DNA of 64,000 nucleotides from Vicugna pacos. Its lineage: Eukaryota > Chordata > Mammalia > Artiodactyla > Camelidae. Position 1 is the first letter of the stretch, and each line of letters opens with the position of its first letter. The stretch covers positions 3,913,292 through 3,977,291 of the forward strand of contig NW_027328740.1 in NCBI RefSeq assembly GCF_048564905.1. Direction: 5' to 3'. Shown one piece after another: positions 39,132 through 51,925 of the stretch. Both the position numbers and the translations under genes were made by a program. The notes under the pieces were generated by a model that made no database searches, was not told the DNA's origin, and was given only the letters and a program-made list of their open reading frames with translations.

Positions 39132-40137
39132 GCGTTTATATTCTTAATTCGATATTCAGTATTCTGTATTCTATATTCTAAATTCTGTGTTCTGCATTCC
39201 ATGTTCTAATTTCTATATTCAGTATTCTGTATTCTATATTCTAAATTCTGTGTTCTGCATTCCATGTTCTAAATTCTGGATTCTATATTCTCTATTCTAT
39301 ATTCTATATTGTGTGATGTACATTCTATATTCTAAATTCCATATTCAGTTTACTGTATTCTATATTCTAGATTCTGTGTTCTGCATTCCATGTTCTAAAT
39401 TCTACATTCAGTATTCTGTATTCTATATTCTAAATTCTGTGTTCTGCATTCCATTTTCTATATTCTGGGTTCTATATATTGTTTTCCATATTCTAAATTC
39501 TGTGTTTCATATTCTATATTCTGTATTCAATATTCTGCATTCCGTATTCTACATTCCATATTCTGTGTTCTACATTCTATATTCTAAATTTTATATTCAG
39601 TATTCTGTATTCTATATTTTAAATGTGTGCTCTGCATTCCATTTTCTAAATTCTGGGTTCTGTAGTCTGTTTTCTTATTTCTATATTCTGTGTTCAACAT
39701 TCTATATTCTGTATTCTATATTCTTCATTCCGTATTCTATATTCTATATTCTGTGTTCTACATTCTATATTCTTAATTCTATATTCTGTATTCTTTACAC
39801 TGTATTCTAAATTCTGTGTTCTTCATTCTATATTCTAAATTCTATATTCATTACTCTGTATTCTATATTTTAAATTCTGTGTTCTGAATTCCATGTTCTA
39901 TATTGTGTCTTCAATATTCTCTATTCTATATTCTATATACTGTGTTCTACATTCTATATTCTAAAATTTATATTATGTATTCTGTATTCTATATTCTAAA
40001 TTCTGTGTTCTGAATTCCATTTTCTAAATTCTGGGTTCTTTATTCTGTTTTCCATAATGTATATTCTGTATTCTACATTCTATATTCTGCATTCTATATT
40101 CTGCATTCCGTATTCTATATTCTATATTCTGTGTTCT
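39132..40137 (+). repeat. U49, 1006 bp
   Basis: Second copy of U46 at offset 2641; no difference seen in the lines compared. Confidence 0.87.
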
Positions 40138-41081
40138 GCGTTTATATTCTAAATTCGATATTCAGTATTCTGTGTTCTATATTCTTAATTCTGTGTTCTG
40201 CATTCCATGTTCTAAATTCTGGGTTCTATATTCTCTATTCTCTATTCTATATTCTGTGTTGTACTTTCTATATTCTAAATACTATATTCAGTTTACTGTA
40301 TTCTATATTCTAGATTCTGTGTTCTGCATTCCATGTTCTAATTTCTATATTCAGTATTCTGTATTCTATAATCTAAATTCTGTGTTCTGCATTCCATTTT
40401 CTATATTCTGGGTTCTATATACTGTTTTCCATATTCTAAATTCTGTGTTCCATATTCTATATTCTGTATTCAATATTCTGCATTCCGTATTCTACATTCC
40501 ATATTCTGTGTTCTACATTCTATATTCTAAATTTTATATTCAGTATTCTGTATTCTATATTTAAAATTGTGTGCTCTGCATTCCATTTTCTAAATTCTGG
40601 TTTCTGTATTCTGTTTTCTTATTTCTATATTCTGTGTTCAACATTCTATATTCTGTATTCTATATTCTTCATTCCGTAATCTATATTCTATATTCTGTGT
40701 TCTACATTCTATATTCTTAATTCTATATTCTGTATTCTTTACACTGTATTCTTAATTCTGTGTTCTTCATTCTATATTCTAAATTCTGTATTCATTATTC
40801 TGTATTCTATATTCTAAATTCTGTGTTCTGAATTCCATGTTCTATATTCTGTCTTCTATATTCTATATTCTCTATTCTATATTCTGAGTTCTACATTCTA
40901 TATTCTAAAATTTATATTATGTATTCTCTATTCTATATTCTAAATTCTGTGTTCTGAATTCAATTTTCTAAACTCTGGGTTCTGTATTCTGTTTTCCATA
41001 ATGTATATTCTGTATTCTACATTCCATATTCTGTATTTTATATACTGCATTCCGTATTCTATATTCCATATTCTGTGTTCG
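40138..41081 (+). repeat. U50, 944 bp, type A
   Basis: All 15 subrepeats; U47-like up to s8 (about 40641). Confidence 0.87.
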
Positions 41082-41829
41082 GCGTATATATTCTAAATTC
41101 GATATTCAGTATTCTGTATTCTATATTCTAAATTCTGTGTTCTGCATAACATTTTCTATATTCTGGGTTCTATATTCTGTTTTCCATATTCTAAATTCTG
41201 TGTTCCATATTCTATATTCTGTATTCAATATTCTGCATTCCTTATTCTACATTCCATATTCTGTGTTCTACATTCTATATTCTAAATTGTATATTCAGTA
41301 TTCTGTATCCTATATTTTAAATTGTGTGCTCTGCATTCCATTTTCTAAATTCTGGGTTCTGTATTCTGTTTTCTTATTTCTATATTCTGTGTTCTACATT
41401 CTATATTCTGTATTCTATATTCTTCATTCCGTATTCTATATTCTATATACTGTGTTCAAAATTCTATATTCTAAATTCTATATTCTGTATTCTTTAAACT
41501 GTATTCTAAATTCTGTGTTCTTCATTCTATATTCTAAATTCTATATTCAATATTCTGTATTCTATATTCTAAATTCTGTGTTCTGAATTCCATGTTCTAT
41601 AATGTGTCTTCTATATTCTCTATTCTATATTCTGTGTTCTACATTCTATATTCTAAAATTAATATTATGTATTCTCTATTCTATATTCTAAATTCTGTGT
41701 TCTGAATTCCATTTTCTAAATTCTGGGTTCTGTATTCTGTTTTCCATAATGTATATTCTGTATTCTACATTCTATATTCTGTATTCTATAGTCTGTATTC
41801 CGTATTCTATATTCTATATTCTGTGTTCT
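41082..41829 (+). repeat. U51, 748 bp, s4-s15 minus a heptamer
   Basis: Anchor GCGTAT, GCATAACATT in s4 as in U26/U33; s12 lacks one ATTCTAT. Confidence 0.87.
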
Positions 41830-42582
41830 GCGTTTATTCTAAATTCGATATTCAGTATTCTGTATTCTATATTCTAAATTCTGTGTTCTGCATTCAATTT
41901 TCTATATTCTGGGTTCTATATTCTGTTTTCCATATTCTAAATCCTGTGTTCCATATTCTATATTCTGTATTCAATATTCTGCATTCCGTATTCTACATTC
42001 CATATTCTGTGTTCTACATTCTATATTCTAAATTATATATTCAGTATTCTGTATTCTATATTTTAAATTGTGTGCTCTGCATTCCATTTTCTAAATTCTG
42101 GGTTCTGTATCCTGTTTTCTTATTTCTATATTCTGTGTTCAACATTCTATATTCTGTATTCTATATTCTTCATTCCGTATTCTATATTCTATATTCTGTG
42201 TTCTAAATTCTATATTCTAAATTCTATATTTTGTATTCTTTACACTGTATTCTAAATTCTGTGTTCTTCATTCTATATTCTAAATTCTATATTCATTATT
42301 CTGTATTCTATATACTAAATTATGTGTTCTGAATTCCATGTTCTATATTCTGTCTTCTATATTCTCTATTCTATATTCTATATCCTGTGTTCTACATTCT
42401 ATATTCTAAAATTTATATTATGTTTTCTGTATTCTGTATTCTAAATTCTGTGTTCTGAATTCCATTTTCTAAATTCTGGGTTCTGTATTCTGTTTTCCAT
42501 AATGTATATTCTGTATTCTACATTCTATATTCTGTATTCTATATTCTGCATTCCGTATTCTTTATTCTATATTCTGTGTTCT
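41830..42582 (+). repeat. U52, 753 bp, s4-s15 minus two bases
   Basis: The anchor is followed by GTTTATTCTAAATTCG, two bases shorter than usual. The same change occurs in U60. Confidence 0.87.
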
Positions 42583-43519
42583 GCGTTTATATTCTAAATT
42601 CGATATTCAGTATTCTGTATTCTATATTCTAAATTCTGGGTTCTGCATTCAATGTTCTAAATTCTGGGTTCTATATTCTGTATTCTATATTCTATATTGT
42701 GTGTTGTACATTCTATATTCTATATTCTATATTCAGTTTACTGTATTCTATATTCTAGATTCTGTGTTCTGCATTCCATGTTCTAAATTCTACATTCAGT
42801 ATTCTGTATTCTATAATCTAAATTCTGTGTTCTGCATTCCATTTTCTATATTCTGGGTTCTATATATTGTTTTCCATATTCTAAATCCTGTGTTTCATAT
42901 TCTATATTCTGTATTCAATATTCTGCATTCCGTATTCTACATTCCATATTCTGTGTTCTACATTCTATATTCTAAATTTTATATTCAGTATTCTGTATTC
43001 TATATTTTAAATTGTGTGCTCTGCATTCCATTTTCTAAATTCTGGGTTATGTATCCTGTTTTCTTATTTCTATATTCTGTGTTCAACATTCTATATTCTG
43101 TATTCTATATTCTTCATTCCGTATTCTATATTCTATATTCTGTGTTCTACATTCTATATTCTTAATTCTATATTCTGTATTCTTTACACTGTATTCTAAA
43201 TTCTGTGTTCTTCATTCTATATTCCAAATTCTATATTCATTACTCTGTATTCTATATTCTAAATTCTGTGTTCTGAATTCCATGTTCTATATTCTGTCTT
43301 CTATATTATCTATTCTATATTCTGTGTTCTACATTCTATATTCTAAAATTTATATTATGTATTCTCTATTCTATATTCTAAATTCTGTGTTCTGAATTCT
43401 ATTTTCTAAATTCTGGGTTCTGTATTCTGTTTTCCATAATGTATATTCTGTATTCGACATTCCATATTCTGTATTCTATATACTGAATTCCGTATTCTAT
43501 ATTCCATATTCTGTGTTCT
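42583..43519 (+). repeat. U53, 937 bp
   Basis: Complete apart from one heptamer in s12. s2/s3 has ATTCTATATTCTAT-rich sequence shared with U61. Confidence 0.86.
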
Positions 43520-44267
43520 GCGTTTATATTCTAAATTCGATATTCAGTATTCTGTATTCTATATTCTAAATTCTGTGTTCTGCATTCCATTTTCTATATT
43601 CTGGGTTCTATATTCTGTTTTCCATATTCTAAATTCTGTGTTCCATATTCTATATTCTGTATTCAATATTCTGCATTCCGTATTCTGCATTCCATATTCT
43701 GTGTTCTACATTCTATATTCTAAATTTTATATTCAGTATTGTGTATTCTGTATTTTAAATTATGTGCTCTGCATTCCATTTTCTAAATTCTGGGTTCTGT
43801 ATTCTGTGTTCTTACTTCTATATTGTGTGTTCAACATTCTATATTCTGAATACTATATTCTTCATTCCGTATTCTATATTCTATATACTGTGTTTTACAT
43901 TCTAAATTCTAAATTCTATATTCTGTATTCTTTACACTGTATTCTAAATTCTGTGTTCTTCATTCTATATTCTAAATTCTATATTCATTATTCTGTATTC
44001 TATATTCTAAATTCTGTGTTCTGAATTCCATGTTCTATATTCTGTGTTCTATATTCTCTATTCTATATTCTATATTCTGTGTTCTACATTCTATATTCTA
44101 AAATTTATATTATGTATTCTGTATTCTATATTCTGTGTTCTGAATTCCATTTTCTATATTCTGGGTTAGGTATTCTGTTTACCATAATGTATATTCTGTA
44201 TTCTACATTCTATATTCTGTATTCTATATTCTTCATTCCGTATTTTATATTCTATATTCTGTGTTCT
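43520..44267 (+). repeat. U54, 748 bp, with a long-distance patch
   Basis: s4-s15, lacking ATTCTAA in s13. Its s7-s9 (about 43735-43915) shares five or more rare variants with U20 at 16.26-16.37 kb and not with neighbouring copies. Confidence 0.86.
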
Positions 44268-45525
44268 GCGTTTATATTCTAAATTCGATATTCAGTATTC
44301 TGTATTCTATATTCTAAATTCTGTGTTCTGCATTCCATATTCTAAATTCTGGGTTCTATATTCTCTATTCTATATTCTATATTGTGTGTTGTACATTCTA
44401 TATTCTAAATTCTATATTCAGTTCACTGTATTCTATATTCTAAATTCTGTGTTCTGCATTCCATGTTCTAAATTCTATATTCAGTATTCTGTATTCTATA
44501 CTCTAAATTCTGTGTTCTGCATTCCATGTTCTATATTCTGTCTTCTATATTCTGTATTCTACATTCCATATTCCGTGTTGTACATTCTATATTCTTAATT
44601 TTATATTCAGTATTCTGTATTCTATATTTTAAATTCTGTGCTCTGCATTCAATTTTCTAAATTCTGGGTTCTGTATTCTGTTTTCTTATTTCTATATTCT
44701 GTGTTCAATATTCTATATTCTCTATTCTATATTCTACATTCCGTATTCTATATACTATATTCTGTATATACATTCTATATTCTAAATTCTATATTCAGTA
44801 TTCTGTATTCTATATTCTAAAGTCTGTGTTCTGCATTCCATGTTCTATATTTTGGGTTCCATATACTCTATGAAACATTCCATATTCAGTGTTCTAAATT
44901 CTATATTCTGTATCCTATATTATGCATTCCGTACTGTATTTTCTATATTCTGTGTTCTACATTTTATGTTCTAAAATTTATATTATGTATTCTGTATTCT
45001 ATATTCTAAATTCTGTGTTCTTAATTCCATTTTCTAAATTCTGGGTTCTGTATTCTGTTTTCCATAATGTATATTCTGTATTCTACATTCTATATTCTGT
45101 ATTCTATATTCTTCATTCCGTATTCTATATTCTATATTCTGTGTTCTAAATTCTATATTCTAAATTCTATATTCTGTATTCTTTACACTGTATTCTAAAT
45201 TCTGTGTTCTTCATTCTATATTCTAAATTCTATATTCATTATTCTGTATTCTATATTCTAAATTCTGTGTTCTGAATTCCATGTTCTATAATGTGTCTTC
45301 TATATTCTCTATTCTATATTCTATATTCTTTGTTCTACATTCTGTATTCTAAAATTAATATTATGTATTCTCTATTCTATATTCTAAATTCTGTGTTCTG
45401 AATTCCATTTTCTAAATTCTGGGTTCTGTATTCTGTTTTCCATAATGTATATTCTGTATTCTACATTCTATATTCTGTATTCTATATTCTGCATTCCGTA
45501 TTCTATATTCTATATTCTGTGTTCT
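44268..45525 (+). repeat. U55, 1258 bp, type-B/A fusion
   Basis: 20 subrepeats as in U44; matches U47 from s8 on at offset 6708. Confidence 0.87.
44793..44981 (+). repeat. Type-B triad 9 (ATGAAAC form)
   Basis: ATGAAAC at 44870; 6708 bp after triad 8. Private GTACTGTATTTTC in the third subrepeat. Confidence 0.87.
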
Positions 45526-45839
45526 GCGTTTATATTCTAAATTCGATATTCAGTATTCTGTATTCTATATTCTAAATTCTGTGTTCTGCATTCCATGTTC
45601 TAAATTCTGTCTTCTATATTCTCTATTCTACATTCTATATTCTGTGTTCTACATTCTATATTCTAAAATTTATATTATGTATTCTGTATTCTGTATTCTA
45701 AATTCTGTGTTCTGAATTCCATTTTCTAAATTCTGGGTTCTGTATTCTGTTTTCCATAATGTATATTCTGTATTCTACATTCTATATTCTGTATTCTATA
45801 TTCTGCATTCCGTATTCTATATTCTATATTCTGTGTTCT
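45526..45839 (+). repeat. U56, 314 bp
   Basis: Copy of U48 at offset 6708. Confidence 0.87.
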
Positions 45840-46845
45840 GCGTTTATATTCTTAATTCGATATTCAGTATTCTGTATTCTATATTCTAAATTCTGTGTTC
45901 TGCATTCCATGTTCTAATTTCTATATTCAGTATTCTGTATTCAATATTCTAAATTGTGTGTTCTGCATTCCATGTTCTAAATTCTGGATTCTATATTCTC
46001 TATTCTATATTCTATATTGTGTGATGTACATTCTATATTCTAAATTCCATATTCAGTTTACTGTATTCTATATTCTAGATTCTGTGTTCTGCATTCCATG
46101 TTCTAAATTCTACATTCAGTATTCTGTATTCTATATTCTAAATTCTGTGTTCTGCATTCCATTTTCTATATTCTGGGTTCTATATATTGTTTTCCATATT
46201 CTAAATTTTGTGTTTCATATTTTATATTCTGTATTCAATATTCTGCATTCCGTATTCTACATTCCATATTCTGTGTTCTACATTCTATATTCTAAATTTT
46301 ATATTCAGTATTCTGTATTCTATATTTTAAATGTGTGCTCTGCATTCCATTTTCTAAATTCTGGGTTCTGTATCCTGTTTTCTTATTTCTATATTCTGTG
46401 TTCAACATTCTATATTCTGTATTCTATATTCTTCATTCCGTATTCTATATTCTATATTCTGTGTTCTACATTCTATATTCTTAATTCTATATTCTGTATT
46501 CTTTACACTGTATTCTAAATTCTGTGTTCTTCATTCTATATTCTAAATTCTATATTCATTACTCTGTATTCTATATTCTAAATTCTGTGTTCTGAATTCC
46601 ATGTTCTATATTGTGTCTTCAATATTCTCTATTCTATATTCTATATACTGTGTTCTACATTCTATATTCTAAAATTTATATTATGTATTCTGTATTCTAT
46701 ATTCTAAATTCTGTGTTCTGAATTCCATTTTCTAAATTCTGGGTTCTTTATTCTGTTTTCCATAATGTATATTCTGTATTCTACATTCTATATTCTGCAT
46801 TCTATATTCTGCATTCCGTATTCTATATTCTATATTCTGTGTTCT
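45840..46845 (+). repeat. U57, 1006 bp
   Basis: Copy of U49 at offset 6708, but s8 reads GTATCCTG (46369) rather than GTAGTCTG, the form typical of U27/U34/U53, so a short patch was exchanged. Confidence 0.85.
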
Positions 46846-47789
46846 GCGTTTATATTCTAAATTCGATATTCAGTATTCTGTGTTCTATATTCTTAATTCT
46901 GTGTTCTGCATTCCATGTTCTAAATTCTGGGTTCTATATTCTCTATTCTCTATTCTATATTCTGTGTTGTACTTTCTATATTCTAAATACTATATTCAGT
47001 TTACTGTATTCTATATTCTAGATTCTGTGTTCTGCATTCCATGTTCTAATTTCGATATTCAGTATTCTGTATTCTATATTCTAAATTCTGTGTTCTGCAT
47101 TCCATTTTCTATATTCTGGTTTCTATATACTGTTTTCCATATTCTAAATTCTGTGTTCCATATTCTATATTCTGTATTCAATATTCTGCATTCCGTATTC
47201 TACATTCCATATTCTGTGTTCTACATTCTATATTCTAAATTTTATATTCAGTATTCTGTATTCTATATTTAAAATTGTGTGCTCTGCATTCCATTTTCTA
47301 AATTCTGGGTTCTGTATTCTGTTTTCTTATTTCTATATTCTGTGTTCAACATTCTATATTCTGTATTCTATATTCTTCATTCCGTAATCTATATTCTATA
47401 TTCTGTGTTCTACATTCTATATTCTTAATTCTATATTCTGTATTCTTTACACTGTATTCTTAATTCTGTGTTCTTCATTCTATATTCTAAATTCTGTATT
47501 CATTATTCTGTATTCTATATTCTAAATTCTGTGTTCTGAATTCCATGTTCTATATTCTGTCTTCTATATTCTCTATTCTCTATTCTATATTCTGTGTTCT
47601 ACATTCTATATTCTAAAATTTATATTATGTATTCTCTATTCTATATTCTAAATTCTGTGTTCTGAATTCAATTTTCTAAACTCTGGGTTCTGTATTCTGT
47701 TTTCCATAATGTATATTCTGTATTCTACATTCCATATTCTGTATTTTATATACTGCATTCCGTATTCTATATTCCATATTCTGTGTTCG
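46846..47789 (+). repeat. U58, 944 bp, type A
   Basis: Copy of U50 at offset 6708. Confidence 0.87.
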
Positions 47790-48537
47790 GCGTATATATT
47801 CTAAATTCGATATTCAGTATTCTGTATTCTATATTCTAAATTCTGTGTTCTGCATAACATTTTCTATATTCTGGGTTCTATATTCTGTTTTCCATATTCT
47901 AAATTCTGTGTTCCATATGCTATATTCTGTATTCAATATTCTGCATTCCGTATTCTACATTCCATATTCTGTGTTCTACATTCTATATTCTAAATTTTAT
48001 ATTCAGTATTCTGTATCCTATATTTTAAATTGTGTGCTCTGCATTCCATTTTCTAAATTCTGGTTTCTGTATTCTGTTTTCTTATTTCTATATTCTGTGT
48101 TCTACATTCTATATTCTGTATTCTATATTCTTCATTCCGTATTCTATATTCTATATACTGTGTTCAAAATTCTATATTCTAAATTCTATATTCTGTATTC
48201 TTTAAACTGTATTCTAAATTCTGTGTTCTTCATTCTATATTCTAAATTCTATATTCAATATTCTGTATTCTATATTCTAAATTCTGTGTTCTGAATTCCA
48301 TGTTCTATAATGTGTCTTCTATATTCTCTATTCTATATTCTGTGTTCTACATTCTATATTCTAAAATTAATATTATGTATTCTCTATTCTATATTCTAAA
48401 TTCTGTGTTCTGAATTCCATTTTCTAAATTCTGGGTTCTGTATTCTGTTTTCCATAATGTATATTCTGTATTCTACATTCTATATTCTGTATTCTATAGT
48501 CTGTATTCCGTATTCTATATTCTATATTCTGTGTTCT
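47790..48537 (+). repeat. U59, 748 bp
   Basis: Copy of U51 with GCATAACATT and the s12 heptamer loss. Confidence 0.87.
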
Positions 48538-49290
48538 GCGTTTATTCTAAATTCGATATTCAGTATTCTGTATTCTATATTCTAAATTCTGTGTTCTGCA
48601 TTCAATTTTCTATATTCTGGGTTCTATATTCTGTTTTCCATATTCTAAATCCTGTGTTCCATATTCTATATTCTGTATTCAATATTCTGCATTCCGTATT
48701 CTACATTCCATATTCTGTGTTCTACATTCTATATTCTAAATTATATATTCAGTATTCTGTATTCTATATTTTAAATTGTGTGCTCTGCATTCCATTTTCT
48801 AAATTCTGGGTTCTGTATCCTGTTTTCTTATTTCTATATTCTGTGTTCAGCATTCTATATTCTGTATTCTATATTCTTCATTCCGTATTCTATATTCTAT
48901 ATTCTGTGTTCTAAATTCTATATTCTAAATTCTATATTTTGTATTCTTTACACTGTATTCTAAATTCTGTGTTCTTCATTCTATATTCTAAATTCTATAT
49001 TCATTATTCTGTATTCTATATACTAAATTATGTGTTCTGAATTCCATGTTCTATATTCTGTCTTCTATATTCTCTATTCTATATTCTATATCCTGTGTTC
49101 TACATTCTATATTCTAAAATTTATATTATGTTTTCTGTATTCTGTATTCTAAATTCTGTGTTCTGAATTCCATTTTCTAAATTCTGGGTTCTGTATTCTG
49201 TTTTCCATAATGTATATTCTGTATTCTACATTCTATATTCTGTATTCTATATTCTGCATTCCGTATTCTTTATTCTATATTCTGTGTTCT
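48538..49290 (+). repeat. U60, 753 bp
   Basis: Copy of U52 with the same two-base loss after the anchor. Confidence 0.88.
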
Positions 49291-50226
49291 GCGTTTATAT
49301 TCTAAATTCGATATTCAGTATTCTGTATTCTATATTCTAAATTCTGGGTTCTGCAGTCAATGTTCTAAATTCTGGGTTCTATATTCTGTATTCTATATTC
49401 TATATTGTGTGTTGTACATTCTATATTCTATATTCTATATTCAGTTTACTGTATTCTATATTCTAGATTCTGTGTTCTGCATTCCATGTTCTAAATTCTA
49501 CATTCAGTATTCTGTATTCTATATTCTAAATTCTGTGTTCTGCATTCCATTTTCTATATTCTGGGTTCTATATATTGTTTTCCATATTCTAAATCCTGTG
49601 TTTCATATTCTATATTCTGTATTCAATATTCTGCATTCCGTATTCTACATTCCATATTCTGTGTTCTACATTCTATATTCTAAATTTTATATTCAGTATT
49701 CTGTATTCTATATTTTAAATTGTGTGCTCTGCATTCCATTTTCTAAATTCTGGGTTCTGTATCCTGTTTTCTTATTTCTATATTCTGTGTTCAAAATTCT
49801 ATATTCTGTATTCTATATTCTTCATTCCGTATTCTATATTCTATATTCTGTGTTGTACATTCTATATTCTTAATTCTATATTCTGTATTCTTTACACTGA
49901 ATTCTAAATTCTGTGTTCTTCATTCTATATTCCAAATTCTACATTCATTACTCTGTATTCTATATTCTAAATTCTGTGTTCTGAATTACATGTTTTATAT
50001 TCTGTCTTCTATATTCTCTATTCTATATTCTGTGTTCTACATTCTATATTCTAAAATTTATATTATGTATTCTCTATTCTATATTCTAAATTCTGTGTTC
50101 TGAATTCCATTTTCTAATTCTGGGTTCTGTATTTTGTTTTCCATAATGTATATTCTGTATTCTACATTCCATATTCTGTATTCTATATAATGAATTCCGT
50201 ATTCTATATTCCATATTCTGTGTTCC
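49291..50226 (+). repeat. U61, 936 bp
   Basis: Copy of U53 with one further base lost in s13 near 50114. Confidence 0.86.
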
Positions 50227-50981
50227 TCGTTTATATTCTAAATTCGATATTCAGTATTCTGTATTCTATATTCTAAATTCTGTGTTCTGCATTCCATTTT
50301 CTATATTCTGGGTTCTATATTCTGTTTTCCATATTCTAAATTCTGTGTTCCATATTCTATATTCTGTATTCAATATTCTGCATTCCGTATTCTACATTCC
50401 ATATTCTGTGTTCTACATTCTATATTCTAAATTTTATATTCAGTATTCTGTATTCTATATTTTAAAGTGTGTTCTCTGCATTCCATTTTCTAAATTCTGG
50501 GTTCTGTATTCTGTTTTCTTATTTCTATATTCTGTGTTCTACATTCTATATTCTGTATTCTATATTCTTCATTCCGTATTCTATATTCTATATTCTGTGT
50601 TCTAAATTCTATATTCTAAATTCTATATTCTGTATTCTTTACACTGTATTCTAAATTCTGTGTTCTTCATTCTATATTCTAAATTCTATATTCATTATTC
50701 TGTATTCTATATACTAAATTCTGTGTTCTGAATTCCATGTTCTATATTCTGTCTTCTATATTCTCTATTCTATATTCTATATTCTGTGTTCTACATTCTA
50801 TGTTCTAAAATTTATATTATGTATTCTGTATTCTATATTCTAAATTCTGTGTTCTGAATTCCATTTTCTAAATTCTGGGTTCGGTATTCTGTTTACCATA
50901 ATGTATATTCTGTATTCTACATTCTATATTCTGTATTCTATATTCTGCATTCCGTATTCTATATTCTATATTCTGTGTTCT
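50227..50981 (+). repeat. U62, 755 bp, s4-s15
   Basis: Anchor reads TCGTTT. Matches U54 through s4-s6, then diverges at about 50.44 kb, where the 6708-bp similarity ends. Confidence 0.85.
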
Positions 50982-51925
50982 GCGTTTATATTCTAAATTC
51001 GATATTCAGTATTCTGTATTCTATATTCTAAATTCTGTGTTCTGCATTCCATGTTCTAAATTCTGGGTTCTATATTCTCTATTCTATATTCTATATTGTG
51101 TGTTGTACATTCTATATTCTAAATTCTATATTCAGTTTACTGTATTCTATATTCTAAATTCTGTGTTCTGCATTTCATGTCCTAAATTCTATATTCAGTA
51201 TTCTGTATTCTATATTCTAAATTCTGTGTTCTGCATTCAATTTTCTATATTCTGGGTTCTATATTCTGTTTTCCATATTCTAAATCCTGTGTTCCATATT
51301 CTATATTCTGTATTCAATATTCTGCATTCCGTATTCTACATTCCATATTCTGTGTTCTACATTCTATATTCTAAATTATATATTCAGTATTCTGTATTCT
51401 ATATTTTTAATTGTGTGCTCTGCATTCCATTTTCTAAATTCTGGGTTCTGTATCCTGTTTTCTTATTTCTATATTCTGTGTTCAACATTCTATATTCTGT
51501 ATTCTATATTCTTCATTCCGTATTCTATATTCTATATTCTGTGTTCTAAATTCTATATTCTAAATTCTATATTTTGTATTCTTTACACTGTATTCTAAAT
51601 TCTGTGTTCTTCATTTTATGTTCTAAATTCTATATTCATTATTCTGTATTCTATATACTAAATTATGTGTTCTGAATTCCATGTTCTATATTCTGTCTTC
51701 TATATTCTCTATTCTATATTCTATATTCTGTGTTCTACATTCTATATTCTAAAATTTATATTATGTATTCTGTATTCTGTATTCTAAATTCTGTGTTCTG
51801 AATTCCATTTTCCAAATTCTGGGTTCTGTATTCTGTTTTCCATAATGTATATTCTGTATTCTACATTCTATATTCTGTATTCTATATTCTGCATTCCGTA
51901 TTCTATATTCTATATTCTGTGTTCT
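50982..51925 (+). repeat. U63, 944 bp, type A
   Basis: All 15 subrepeats; s4-s8 resembles U52/U60 (GCATTCAATTTT, ATTATATATTC). Confidence 0.86.

Larger units (their letters stand above)
35360..40641 (+). repeat. 2641-bp tandem duplication
   Basis: Copies 35360-38000 and 38001-40641; the joint can lie anywhere in about 37961-38000, a stretch common to both parents. I saw no difference between copies in the lines compared, including rare variants such as TATATTTTAAATT in s11 and CTATAATCTAAATT. Confidence 0.83.
37497..44267 (+). repeat. Supra-repeat copy S5 (6771 bp)
   Basis: Units 1321, 314, 1006, 944, 748, 753, 937, 748. It lacks the 307-bp unit of S1-S3 and has an added s4-s15 unit. Confidence 0.82.
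17669..50981 (+). repeat. Central domain: supra-repeats of 5.3-6.7 kb
   Basis: Units U22-U62 recur in an ordered series: type-B/A fusion (1062-1258 bp), 314, about 1006, then 944/755/937/755 classes, often ending in 307. Copies match nearly base for base at offsets 5333, 5899, 2641 and 6708 bp. All type-B strings here carry the variant GAAACATT where the flanking domains have GAAATATT, which marks a separately homogenised lineage. Confidence 0.85.
44268..50981 (+). repeat. Supra-repeat copy S6 (6714 bp)
   Basis: Units 1258, 314, 1006, 944, 748, 753, 936, 755; matches S5 at offset 6708 up to about 50.44 kb. Confidence 0.82.
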
